Assembly: GCA_031271205.1 (NCBI GenBank)
Contig: JAISWG010000008.1
Coordinates: forward strand, 1-32,574
Direction of reading: 5' to 3'
Source: Endomicrobium sp.
Lineage (GTDB): Bacteria > Elusimicrobiota > Endomicrobiia > Endomicrobiales > Endomicrobiaceae
DNA length: 32,574 nt
Positions within the stretch are counted from its first letter, which is position 1, and every line of letters starts with the position of its first letter. This document shows, piece after piece, positions 9,652-19,194 of this stretch. The notes under the pieces are model-generated. The model did not search any database. It was given only the letters and a program-made list of their open reading frames with translations, and was not told the DNA's origin. The position numbers were made by a program, and so were the translations under genes.

Positions 9652-11168
9652 CAGCAATTACAGGATATGTTTTGCGTTTAGTTTATGCAAAAGTAAACGC
9701 AAAGTCGGCAGAGCAAGTTTCAGAAAGAATAATAAAAGAAGCAAAGATGGTTGCGGAAACTAAAATAAAAGAGGCTTTGCTTGAAGCAAAGGTTATAGTT
9801 GACAAAGAAAGAAAAGAATTTGAGCATGACATAAAAGAAAGAAAACAATCAGTTCAAAACATGGAAAATAGAATCAATCAGCGTGAAGAGAATTTAGAGC
9901 GCAAGATTGATGCTATAGATAAGAAAGAAAAAGACTTAGCAGGTAAAGAGAAAGAAATTTCAAACAAAGAACATCATCTTATAATGAAGTTTTCTGAAGT
10001 TGATAGAATAAAAGAGGAACAGAAAAAAGTTTTGGAACATGTATCAGGAATGACAAGAGAAGAAGCCAAGAAGAAGCTAATAGATGAGATGAAAAAAGAG
10101 GCAAGACAAGATGTGGCTATTTTAGCTCAGAAACTTGAACAAGAAACTCGTGAAAATGCGAATAAGAAATCAAAAGAAATTCTTTCTATTGCAATACAAC
10201 GCATAGCTGTAGATCATACAGCAGACATTACCACTTCAACTATTCAAATACCTAGTGATGAACTTAAAGGAAGAATTATAGGGAGAGAAGGAAGAAATAT
10301 AAGGGCTTTTGAACAAGTCACAGGGGTGAACTTAATAGTTGATGATACTCCGGAAACTATTACTATTTCTGCTTTTGACAGTATAAGAAGACAGACGGCT
10401 AAAATTGCATTGGAAAGATTGATAGAGGATGGGAGAATACATCCTGCTAGAATTGAAGAAGTTGTTGCAAAAGTTAAAAGAGAAATGGATCAACATCTTA
10501 AAGAAGTCGGTGAGCAGGCGATTATTGACGCAGGTGTTCCGAGTCTTAACCTTGAGATAATTAAATTGTTGGGTAAGTTGAAATATAGAACGTCTTATGG
10601 TCAGAATCAGCTTCAACACACCTTAGAAGTTGCATGGCTTGCAGGTGCTATAGCCGGGGAGCTTAATTTGGATGTTATGTTTTGCAAGAAAGCAGCCTTA
10701 TTCCATGATATAGGAAAAGTTGTTGATCACGAAGTTGAGGGAACTCATCATCAGATTTCTGCAGATATAGCTAAAAAATATGGTGAATCTCAAAAAATGA
10801 TAAATGCTATTTTGTCGCATCATGAAGGAATTGAAGTTCCTGCAAGTCCTGAAGCTTTCGTAGTAGCCGCTGCAGATGCAATTTCAGCTGCGAGACCTGG
10901 AGCAAGAAGAGAGTCTGTAGAACATTATTTAAAGCGTCTTGAGAAGCTTGAAAAAGTGGCTAAAGAATTTCAAGGTGTTTCTTTGGCTTATGCTGTCCAA
11001 GCTGGAAGAGAAGTAAGAATACTTGTTGAGCCTGAACATGTTGACGACAAGCAAGCGCAAATTTTGGCTCATGATATAGCCAAAAAAGTTGAGCAAGAAC
11101 TTGAATATCCAGGACAAATCAAAATAATGGTAATAAGGGAGACAAGAGCGCAAGACATAGCCAAATAA
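9624..11168 (+). CDS. rny: Ribonuclease Y
   Basis: N-terminal TM segment plus long coiled coil, KH segment [33 protein letters not shown] motif [24 protein letters not shown]. Confidence 0.96.
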   Translation: MEAIITGVLAAITGYVLRLVYAKVNAKSAEQVSERIIKEAKMVAETKIKEALLEAKVIVDKERKEFEHDIKERKQSVQNMENRINQREENLERKIDAIDKKEKDLAGKEKEISNKEHHLIMKFSEVDRIKEEQKKVLEHVSGMTREEAKKKLIDEMKKEARQDVAILAQKLEQETRENANKKSKEILSIAIQRIAVDHTADITTSTIQIPSDELKGRIIGREGRNIRAFEQVTGVNLIVDDTPETITISAFDSIRRQTAKIALERLIEDGRIHPARIEEVVAKVKREMDQHLKEVGEQAIIDAGVPSLNLEIIKLLGKLKYRTSYGQNQLQHTLEVAWLAGAIAGELNLDVMFCKKAALFHDIGKVVDHEVEGTHHQISADIAKKYGESQKMINAILSHHEGIEVPASPEAFVVAAADAISAARPGARRESVEHYLKRLEKLEKVAKEFQGVSLAYAVQAGREVRILVEPEHVDDKQAQILAHDIAKKVEQELEYPGQIKIMVIRETRAQDIAK

Positions 11169-11185
11169 AGTATAAGAATTTAGTG

Positions 11186-11380
11186 ATGACGAATAATGAC
11201 GGACGCTTGTGTGATGTGTGTGTATGTAGGTTAAAGCGAGGTTTTGAAACTTTCTCAAAAGCATATGTATTTAACGTTGAAGACGTTAACGTTTTGCTTG
11301 TGAAATATGGTGGTTGTCTATATTGTTGTAAACCGTGTGAAAGAAGTATGGCAAAACGTGAACTGCGAAAAAGCATATGA
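11186..11380 (+). CDS. Small Cys-rich hypothetical protein
   Basis: 64 aa MTNNDGRLCDVCVC...GGCLYCCKPCERSMAKRELRKSI with clustered Cys pairs. No family recognised; no strong RBS. Confidence 0.4.
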   Translation: MTNNDGRLCDVCVCRLKRGFETFSKAYVFNVEDVNVLLVKYGGCLYCCKPCERSMAKRELRKSI

Positions 11381-11508
11381 AAAAACCCAAGAAAAAGCTT
11401 GATTTGGAAGATTTGTTTGGCGAAAGCATAAGAAAAACAACTTCTGACTTTGTCTATGACGACTGTTTAATAGAAAATTTGTGGCGTTTAACGTGTGAAC
11501 TGTTGTAG
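11377..11508 (+). CDS. Short hypothetical ORF overlapping the previous stop (ATGA)
   Basis: 43 aa MKKPKKKLDLEDLFGESIRKTTSDFVYDDCLIENLWRLTCELL; ATG overlaps the upstream TGA. Confidence 0.3.
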   Translation: MKKPKKKLDLEDLFGESIRKTTSDFVYDDCLIENLWRLTCELL

Positions 11509-11549
11509 CTAGAGTAATTTTTAACTTTTAAAATACTACAATATTTTAT

Positions 11550-12029
11550 GTTAGATATGAAGTAGATCTTGTTGTAGAGACATATAAGCGCTTATTCATT
11601 CTACTGTTGTAGAAATGGTTTTAAAAAACTGAAGTGGTTGTTTTATACTTAGTGGATAAGTAGAAAAGTTGTAAATTTTTTAAATGATGCAACGGATTTA
11701 ATATTCAATAACTATCTTGAGCAGTTTAAAAGGTTGAAATATTCAAGAAATTTAATAAAGTCATATTTATAATATATAAAGATAAGTAACTTATTATGTT
11801 TACGATATTGGCGAAATGTTTGAAATAATCCAGAAAGATTTTTTTGAAAGAAGTTTTAAATATTAGATATATTATCATGTTGCATTTGGTTATTTTGGAA
11901 AGAAGTCTTTCAATTTGTTTTGGCGATAATAATAAAATTATTAAAAATTTAAACGAAACCAAAAAAGGTGATATTGTGAATATAAAATTTGTATTTTGTG
12001 GTTTCAGCGTCGAGGTAAAATTCTTATAA
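11550..12029 (+). pseudogene. xseA: Degraded exonuclease VII large subunit
   Basis: Hand translation of 11844-12029 ends LERSLSICFGDNNKIIKNLNETKKGDIVNIKFVFCGFSVEVKFL, matching the XseA C-terminal pattern (L-RGYSI..., K-GD-I-I). No long ORF upstream; position between rny and ispA fits xseA-xseB-ispA-dxs order. 5' boundary approximate. Confidence 0.65.
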
Positions 12030-12050
12030 CTAAACGACAATTAAACTTGA

Positions 12051-12161
12051 AAAGTTTTTGCAAAAACCATAAATTATAGTTTTATAAATAAAAAATACAA
12101 GTTCGATTTGGATAAAGTCTTAGCTTTGTTTTTTGAAAAAGCAAATCTCTCTAAGGAGTAA
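12051..12161 (+). pseudogene. xseB: Degraded exonuclease VII small subunit
   Basis: Frame after TGA 12048 reads KVFAKTINYSFINKKYKFDLDKVLALFFEKANLSKE*, resembling XseB (FE..I..LE.I...L......LDE.L.LFEEG..LSK.C). Only about 36 codons, no start. Confidence 0.6.
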
Positions 12162-12164
12162 ATT

Positions 12165-13058
12165 TTGCAAAAAATTAATTTAAATAGTTATTTGTCAAAA
12201 AAAGTAAAATATGTAAACTCAGCATTAAAAAATTTTCTGCCTAAAGACAATTCTATAATTTCTCAAAGTATGCGTTACAGCGTTGCAGCTGGTGGAAAAA
12301 GACTCCGTCCTATTTGTGTTTTTTTAGCTGCGGAACTTTTTGACGGCAAATCTAAAGATGTTCTTCCTGCGGCTTGTGCTGTAGAATATTTGCATACGTA
12401 CTCACTAGTTCACGATGATTTGCCTGTTATGGATAATGATGATTTGCGTAGAGGAGTGCCCGCCAATCACAAAAAGTTTGGTGAAGCAGTTGCTATTTTA
12501 TGTGGCGATGCTTTACTTACGGAAGCTTTTAATCTTATAACAAAAGCCAATGCCGATGATAAGAATATTAACAAAGCAGTAAAAGTTCTTGCTGATTATA
12601 GTGGATATAAAGGCATGATTGCAGGACAAGCTGAAGATATTCTAGAAACAGACAGCTGGAATGAGAAGAATAAAAAAATTTTAGAGAAAAAGTTAAAATT
12701 TATGCAAATAAAAAAAACTGCAGCATTAATAGTTGCGAGTTTAAAAGTAGGAGCACTTTTATCTGGTGCAGACGAAAAAAGTTTAAAATCATTAGAAGTT
12801 TACGGAACAAATATGGGAATAGCTTTTCAAATTACGGATGATATTTTAGACATCCATGCTGATAAAAGACTTTTAGGTAAAAATGGCAGCGATGTAGACA
12901 ATGACAAACTGACTGCTCTTTCGTTGTTTGGTAAAGAGGAAGCAGAAAAAATAGCATACAAGTATATAAATAAAGCAAAAAAGGCATTATCTATATTCGA
13001 AAATAAGGCCGAAATATTTTTACATTTTACAGATTATATAATATCAAGAAATTACTAA
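12165..13058 (+). CDS. ispA: Polyprenyl (farnesyl/geranylgeranyl) diphosphate synthase
   Basis: GGKRLRP, DDLPVMDNDDLRRG and DDILD. TTG start with AAGGAG upstream. Confidence 0.92.
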   Translation: MQKINLNSYLSKKVKYVNSALKNFLPKDNSIISQSMRYSVAAGGKRLRPICVFLAAELFDGKSKDVLPAACAVEYLHTYSLVHDDLPVMDNDDLRRGVPANHKKFGEAVAILCGDALLTEAFNLITKANADDKNINKAVKVLADYSGYKGMIAGQAEDILETDSWNEKNKKILEKKLKFMQIKKTAALIVASLKVGALLSGADEKSLKSLEVYGTNMGIAFQITDDILDIHADKRLLGKNGSDVDNDKLTALSLFGKEEAEKIAYKYINKAKKALSIFENKAEIFLHFTDYIISRNY

Positions 13059-13271
13059 TTTTAATTTGATCTTTGATTATATATCGTTCATTAATTAACT
13101 TACTGGTTTGTACAGCAATTGTTGTTGTGCTTTGTTGCACTTGTTATTTCTGTAAAAGTCGCAATATTTAAAATATACAAGTTATTGAAAAATAATTGGT
13201 GTTAGTTAAGTGTCGAGTTTATCATATTTTTTTTATTCAATTTTTATTGTAGTTTTATTATAGGAGCAACA

Positions 13272-15128
13272 GTGAAAATATTAGATATTGTGGATAATCC
13301 TCAAGATTTAAAAAAAATAAGTAAGGAAAAACTTTCCATTCTTGCAAAGGAAATAAGAGAAGAAATAATAAATACAATTTCAATAAACGGTGGTCATCTG
13401 GCGCCAAGTCTTGGCGTTGTAGAGTTGACTGTTGCAATACATTACGTATTTGATTCTCCTAGCGATAAGATAATTTGGGACGTTGGTCATCAGTCTTATG
13501 CCCATAAAATTCTTACAGGGAGGAAAAATGAATTTAAAACAATAAGAACTTATAGCGGGCTTAGTGGTTTTCCATCTAGATCTGAATCCAAGCATGATGC
13601 GTTTGGTGTAGGTCACTCTTCAACATCAATTTCTGCGGCTCTGGGCTTTGCAACTGCTAGAGATATAAAGAATGAAAATTATAAAGCAGTAGCAGTTATT
13701 GGAGATGGTTCTATGACTGGAGGTCTTGCATTTGAAGGTTTACAAAATGCCGGACATCTTAAAAAAAATATGCTTGTAATATTGAATGACAATGAAATGT
13801 TTATATCGCAAAAAGTTGGTGCAGTTGCTGAGTATTTGACTAAACTTTTAACTGCAGGTGTGGCAAGAAAAGTTGAAGAAAAGGTGTTGAAAGCTGTAAG
13901 TAAATTGCACAATTTTGGTTCACATTTTAGAAAGTTTATAAAAAGAGCTAAGGTAATACTTTTTCCTGGCATGCTTTTTGAAGAAATGGGATTTACGTAT
14001 ATTGGTCCTGTACAGGGGCACGATATTAATAATTTAATAGTTATTCTTGAAAATATCAAAGATATAGAAGGACCTGTTTTATTGCATGTTATTACAAAAA
14101 AAGGTAAGGGATACGCTCCCGCTGAAAATAAACCGATAAAATTTCACGGAGTAGGTAAGTTTGACGTAAAAACTGGTGAAGTTGTAAAAACTCATGAGAT
14201 TACATATACGAAAATTTTTTCAGATACTCTTATAAAACTTGCTCGTTCAGATAAAAAAATAATTGCTATAACTGCTGCAATGCCCGAAGGAACAGGGCTT
14301 GATAGATTTGCTAAAGAATTTCCTAATAGATATTTTGACGTAGGTATTGCTGAAGAGCATGCCATTACTTTTGCAGCTGCTATGGCGGCGGACGACATGA
14401 AACCAGTTTGTGCTATTTACTCAACATTTATGCAAAGAGCGATAGACAATATTATACATGATGTGGCTTTACAGAATCTTCCGGTTACTTTTGTTTTAGA
14501 CAGAGCAGGCCTTGTTGGTGAAGACGGTGGAACTCATCACGGGTCTTTTGATTTGTCTTATTTGAATTATATACCTAATTTAATTATTATGTCTCCTGCT
14601 GATGAGAATGAATTGCAGCATATGTTAAAAACTGCATTAAACTCCAATAAACCTTGCGCTGTACGTTATCCTAAAGGAGTTGGAGTAGGGATCAAACTTG
14701 ATAAATCTCCATGTGTTTTAAAAATCGGGAAGGGAATTGTTGTAAAAGAAGGTAATGATATTTGCTTTCTTGCTATAGGAAGCCATGTAAATACGTGTTT
14801 AAAAGCCACTCAACTGTTAGAAAAGGATAATATAAAGGCTTCTGTAATAAATATGAGATTTTTAAAACCTTTGGATGTTGATATAATAAAAGAGAAACTT
14901 TTAAAAACTAAGAAATTTGTTACAGTTGAGGAAAATTCTTTAATTGGTGGTTTTGGTGAAAGTGTAAAAAATGTGTTATTTGGTATAGGTGCTGAAGTTG
15001 AATGTATAGGACTTCCAGATAAATTCGTAGAACACGGAAATGTAAAAATACTAAGGGAGAAGTATGGTTTTACGCCTGAAAGTATAGCCAAAAAAGCTTT
15101 AAAGATGTTTGCAAATGGAAAAAATTAA
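13272..15128 (+). CDS. dxs: 1-deoxy-D-xylulose-5-phosphate synthase
   Basis: DVGHQSYAHKILTGR, GDGSMTGGLAFEGLQNAG, DRAGLVGEDGGTHHGSFDLSYL. GTG start with TAGGAG. Confidence 0.96.
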   Translation: MKILDIVDNPQDLKKISKEKLSILAKEIREEIINTISINGGHLAPSLGVVELTVAIHYVFDSPSDKIIWDVGHQSYAHKILTGRKNEFKTIRTYSGLSGFPSRSESKHDAFGVGHSSTSISAALGFATARDIKNENYKAVAVIGDGSMTGGLAFEGLQNAGHLKKNMLVILNDNEMFISQKVGAVAEYLTKLLTAGVARKVEEKVLKAVSKLHNFGSHFRKFIKRAKVILFPGMLFEEMGFTYIGPVQGHDINNLIVILENIKDIEGPVLLHVITKKGKGYAPAENKPIKFHGVGKFDVKTGEVVKTHEITYTKIFSDTLIKLARSDKKIIAITAAMPEGTGLDRFAKEFPNRYFDVGIAEEHAITFAAAMAADDMKPVCAIYSTFMQRAIDNIIHDVALQNLPVTFVLDRAGLVGEDGGTHHGSFDLSYLNYIPNLIIMSPADENELQHMLKTALNSNKPCAVRYPKGVGVGIKLDKSPCVLKIGKGIVVKEGNDICFLAIGSHVNTCLKATQLLEKDNIKASVINMRFLKPLDVDIIKEKLLKTKKFVTVEENSLIGGFGESVKNVLFGIGAEVECIGLPDKFVEHGNVKILREKYGFTPESIAKKALKMFANGKN

Positions 15129-15849
15129 GAAGAAACGTTTAGATATTTCAGTGTTTGAAAAAGGTTTTGTGGAAACAAGGACCAAAGCTCAGATCATTAT
15201 AATGAGCGGTAATGTTTTTGTAAATAATCAAGTTCAGTACAAACCGAGTGTATTTGTCACCGATGAAGACATAATTGAAATAAAAAATATAAATCCTTAT
15301 GTTTCCATAGGTGGACTAAAATTAGAATCAGTTTTGAGAGCTTTGAATATTGACGTTAAAGGATATATTTGTCTTGATATAGGAGCATCAACAGGTGGTT
15401 TTACAGACTGTATGCTTCAAAAAGGGGCTATCAAAGTTTATTCTGTTGACGTCGGTTTTGGGCAACTTCATTACAAACTAAGAAATGACAAAAGAGTAAT
15501 AAATGTAGAAAACGTCAATTTTAGATATTTTGACGATGCTTTATTAAAAGATAAAGTAAATTTTACGACTATAGATGTTTCTTTTATTTCACTTGATAAG
15601 ATTTTACCGGTAGTGTATAAAACTATTTGTGGAAATAGCTCTGTTTTGGCTATGATAAAGCCTCAATTTGAACTTGAACCTTCAGAAATAAAGAAAGGTA
15701 TTGTAAGGGATGAAAAGTTGAGACAAAAAGCTATAAGTAAAATTAAAAATTTTGCTTATAGCTTGGGTTTTAAGATAATTTCTGAAGCTGACTCAGAACT
15801 TAAAGGATCCAAAGGAAATTTAGAGCATTTTGTTTTACTAGAAAAATAA
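15115..15849 (+). CDS. tlyA: TlyA family rRNA methyltransferase/hemolysin (S4 + FtsJ domains)
   Basis: S4 region KKRLDISVFEKGFVETRTKAQIIIMSGNVFVNNQ, SAM motif CLDIGASTGGFTDCMLQKGA. Overlaps dxs 3' end. Confidence 0.92.
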   Translation: MEKIKKKRLDISVFEKGFVETRTKAQIIIMSGNVFVNNQVQYKPSVFVTDEDIIEIKNINPYVSIGGLKLESVLRALNIDVKGYICLDIGASTGGFTDCMLQKGAIKVYSVDVGFGQLHYKLRNDKRVINVENVNFRYFDDALLKDKVNFTTIDVSFISLDKILPVVYKTICGNSSVLAMIKPQFELEPSEIKKGIVRDEKLRQKAISKIKNFAYSLGFKIISEADSELKGSKGNLEHFVLLEK

Positions 15850-15862
15850 AAAAATAGGAGGT

Positions 15863-18304
15863 ATGATGACAGAGTATAATCATTTAGAAGTTGAAAAAAA
15901 GTGGCAGGAAAAATGGTCTGAAAGCAAAATATTTGAAAGTAAAGAAGATTCTAAAAAAGAAAAATATTATTGTTTGGAAATGCTTCCTTATCCTTCAGGT
16001 GATTTGCATATGGGGCATGTTCGTAATTATAGCATAGGAGATGTTTACGCTCGTTTTCACAGAATGAAGGGCAAAAATGTTTTATACACAGTGGGTTGGG
16101 ATGCTTTTGGTCTTCCTGCTGAAAATGCGGCAATTAAAAATAAAATACACCCTGCAAAATGGATTAAACAAAATATCGCTTGTATGAGAAAACAATTAAA
16201 AGCTTTAGGGTTTTCCTATGACTGGAATAGAGAAATTACAACATGTGATCCTAAATATTACAAATGGACTCAGTGGTTTTTTATAAAAATGTGGGAAAAA
16301 GGTTTAGTATTTAGAAAGAATGCCAATGTTAATTGGTGTCCAGTATGTCAAACAGTTCTTGCAAACGAACAAGTTTCAAACAGTGTATGTTGGAGATGTG
16401 ACAGCCATATTGAGCATAAGGTCTTGGAGCAGTGGTTTATAAAAATCACAGATTATGCAGATGAACTTTTGGAAGGACACAAACATCTTGGTGAGTGGTC
16501 ACAACAGGTTTTATCAATGCAGAAAAATTGGATAGGCAAATCTTACGGAGTCGAAATAGATTTTAAAATTCCGGGTTCTGATAAAAATTTAAAAATATTT
16601 ACTACGCGTCCTGATACAATTTTTGGCGTAACTTTTATGGTTGTAGCTCCCGAACATGAGATAATCAATGAGTTGAAATCTAAAATTAAAAATTATAAAC
16701 AAGTTTCTCAATATATTATTGCAAGTGGTAGAAAATCAAATATAGAAAGGGTATCAAATAAGAAAAAAACAGGGATAAAGATAGAAGGTATAAATGCTTT
16801 AAATCTTGCAACAAAGAAAGAAATCCCTATTTTTACAGCAGATTATGTTTTAACAGAGTACGGTACGGGTGCTATTATGGCTGTGCCTGCTCATGATCAA
16901 AGAGATTGGGAATTCGCTAAAAAATTTGATATTCCTGTTATAGAGGTAATAAAAGGTAATAATTTTGACGTGAGTAAACATGCTTATGAAGACGAAGGTA
17001 TTCTTGTGAATTCCGGAGAATTTTCTGGAATTAAATCTGTTGATGCTTTTGATGTAGTTTCAAACTGGATTGAAAAACAAGGATTTGGAAAAAAAACTGT
17101 GATTTTTAAACTCAAAGACTGGTTGGTTTCAAGACAAAGATATTGGGGTGCTCCTATACCAATGATTTATTGTGATCGTTGTGGTATTGTTCCTGTTTCT
17201 GAAAAAGAGTTGCCCGTTCTGCTTCCTGAAGATGTAGAATTTACAGAAGCAGGTAAGTTTCATTTAAAAACAAATAAAACATTTATAAATGTTAAATGTC
17301 CAAAATGCTGTAAAGCTGCGATAAGGGAAACTGATACGATAGATACTTTTGTTGACTCTTCGTGGTATTATCTACGATACTGCGATTCGCACAATGACAA
17401 TGCTCCTTTTGTGAGTGTAAAAGCAGATTATTGGATGCCTGTAGATCAGTATATAGGTGGAATAGAACACGCTTGTATGCATTTGATATATGCTCGTTTT
17501 TGGTTTAAAGTCATGAGAGATTTGGGTTTTATAAAATACGATGAACCTTTTACAAATTTGCTGACTCAAGGAATGGTAACTATCGGTGGTAGTGCAATGT
17601 CAAAATCTAGAGGAAATATTGTAAATCCTGATGAAATACTTATAAAGTATGGAGCTGACACAACGAGATTATTTATTCTTTTTGCAGCACCCATTCAGAA
17701 ACAATTTGATTGGTCTTTCGATGGAGTAGAAGGATGTTGGAGACTTATAAACAGAGTATGGTGTCTTTTTGATGTTGTAAATACAAAATCTATAGCTGTT
17801 GCTTCTCATAAGGATAAAAATGATATTTTGAGAGCTATGCATAAAACCGTAAAAAAAGTTACATTTGATATTGAAAAGGAATGTCAGTTTAATACTGCAA
17901 TTTCATCAATTATGGAGCTCGTGAATGAGCTGTATTTATATAAATATCATGCTAACGACGATGGGGTATCATTGGAAGTATATAAAACATTAATACTATT
18001 ACTTGCTCCTATCACTCCTCATTTGTGTGAAGAAATTTGGGAAAAACTTGGAAATAATGAATATATTTCATTTCATACCTGGCCTGTTTTTGATGAAAAT
18101 ATGGTAAAAGATTCTTCTATTGAAATTCCTATACAAATAAATGGAAAATTAAAAGGAAAAATAACTATTTCTGCTGATGCTTCTGAAATTGAAGTAAATA
18201 AAGCTGTAAATTCTGACGAAAAAATATCAAATTATTTAAAAGATAAACAGATAGTCAAATTTACGTATGTTAAAAATAAGATAGTTACTATAGTGGTAAA
18301 GTAA
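15863..18304 (+). CDS. leuS: Leucyl-tRNA synthetase
   Basis: EMLPYPSGDLHMGHVRNYSIGD, GWDAFGLPAENAA, SAMSKSRGNIVNPDEI. RBS AGGAGG. Confidence 0.97.
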   Translation: MMTEYNHLEVEKKWQEKWSESKIFESKEDSKKEKYYCLEMLPYPSGDLHMGHVRNYSIGDVYARFHRMKGKNVLYTVGWDAFGLPAENAAIKNKIHPAKWIKQNIACMRKQLKALGFSYDWNREITTCDPKYYKWTQWFFIKMWEKGLVFRKNANVNWCPVCQTVLANEQVSNSVCWRCDSHIEHKVLEQWFIKITDYADELLEGHKHLGEWSQQVLSMQKNWIGKSYGVEIDFKIPGSDKNLKIFTTRPDTIFGVTFMVVAPEHEIINELKSKIKNYKQVSQYIIASGRKSNIERVSNKKKTGIKIEGINALNLATKKEIPIFTADYVLTEYGTGAIMAVPAHDQRDWEFAKKFDIPVIEVIKGNNFDVSKHAYEDEGILVNSGEFSGIKSVDAFDVVSNWIEKQGFGKKTVIFKLKDWLVSRQRYWGAPIPMIYCDRCGIVPVSEKELPVLLPEDVEFTEAGKFHLKTNKTFINVKCPKCCKAAIRETDTIDTFVDSSWYYLRYCDSHNDNAPFVSVKADYWMPVDQYIGGIEHACMHLIYARFWFKVMRDLGFIKYDEPFTNLLTQGMVTIGGSAMSKSRGNIVNPDEILIKYGADTTRLFILFAAPIQKQFDWSFDGVEGCWRLINRVWCLFDVVNTKSIAVASHKDKNDILRAMHKTVKKVTFDIEKECQFNTAISSIMELVNELYLYKYHANDDGVSLEVYKTLILLLAPITPHLCEEIWEKLGNNEYISFHTWPVFDENMVKDSSIEIPIQINGKLKGKITISADASEIEVNKAVNSDEKISNYLKDKQIVKFTYVKNKIVTIVVK

Positions 18305-18319
18305 AATTATAGAGGTTTT

Positions 18320-18895
18320 GTGAGAAAAAGTATTGCTTATTTATCAGTGGCTATTTTGTTTATAACTTTCAACTCATATACATCTCAATATGGGCTGGCA
18401 GTTCAACTCTTGCCATGGTATACTAAAAAAGTTTATGTTAGATCTTTTGAAAATAATACTAATCAATTTGGTATAGAATCAAAATTTACAAACGAAGTTA
18501 TAGAAGAAATAACTAATGATGGACGTTTATCTTTAGTAAATAAAGAAGAAGAGTCAGATGGAATTCTTAAGGTGACAATTAATAGATATATTTTGCAGCC
18601 GCTTACTTATGATATAAACAATATTGCAAAACAGTATAAAATGCATATTGTTGCGAGTGTTTCGTTAGTTGATAATAACAATAACATACTATGGACTGAA
18701 CCAAATATGGAAGGAATACAAATTTATTGTGATATAAATAGAAAACCAAGCGGAGAGGATTTTATATGTAATGGAATGAGCGAAGAAGAGGCAAAGCAAA
18801 TTGTTTGGATTAAAATGTCTAGAATTATTGTAAGAAATGTTATTAGGGGTTTTGGCTCCGTAATTAATATGTCAGAAAAAAAAATTATTGAGTAA
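18320..18895 (+). CDS. LptE-like LPS-assembly protein lacking a lipobox Cys
   Basis: LLPWYTKKVYVRSFENNTNQFGIESKFTNEVIEEITNDGRLSLVNKEEESDGILKVTI follows the LptE-family pattern; sits directly after leuS as in the classical leuS-lptE order. Confidence 0.6.
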   Translation: MRKSIAYLSVAILFITFNSYTSQYGLAVQLLPWYTKKVYVRSFENNTNQFGIESKFTNEVIEEITNDGRLSLVNKEEESDGILKVTINRYILQPLTYDINNIAKQYKMHIVASVSLVDNNNNILWTEPNMEGIQIYCDINRKPSGEDFICNGMSEEEAKQIVWIKMSRIIVRNVIRGFGSVINMSEKKIIE

Positions 18896-18924
18896 TATAA
18901 TTAATATATTATTAAAATAAAACT

Positions 18925-19194
18925 ATGAAAAAAATAAAAATTCGTTATATTATGTTGTTATTTTTTGTATTAATTTTGATTTTTAATGAAGGAAATAGGA
19001 CACTTGTTAGAAGACATTTTGAGATAAATAAATTAAATAGAAGTATCAAATATGCTCAATATCAAAACGAATTGCTTAAAAAAAGAATATATTATCTTGA
19101 AAATGAGCCTTCTTATTTAGAAAGAATGGTTCGTAGCGAATTAAATGTTGCATCTCCAGATGAAATAGAATACAGGTTTTTGATTAACAACTAA
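18925..19194 (+). CDS. Septum formation initiator (FtsB/DivIC-like)
   Basis: Short cytoplasmic N-terminus, one TM helix, coiled coil, then LENEPSYLERMVRSELNVASPDEIEYRF, typical of FtsB/DivIC. Confidence 0.7.
   Translation: MKKIKIRYIMLLFFVLILIFNEGNRTLVRRHFEINKLNRSIKYAQYQNELLKKRIYYLENEPSYLERMVRSELNVASPDEIEYRFLINN

Noticed and set aside
11500-11612. TGTTGTAG occurring three times within about 110 bp
   Set aside because: Short, irregular spacing, AT-rich context; not a convincing repeat array.
13679-14059. Minus-strand ORF of 126 aa inside dxs, and other antisense ORFs within CDSs
   Set aside because: Shadow ORFs opposite strongly supported genes.
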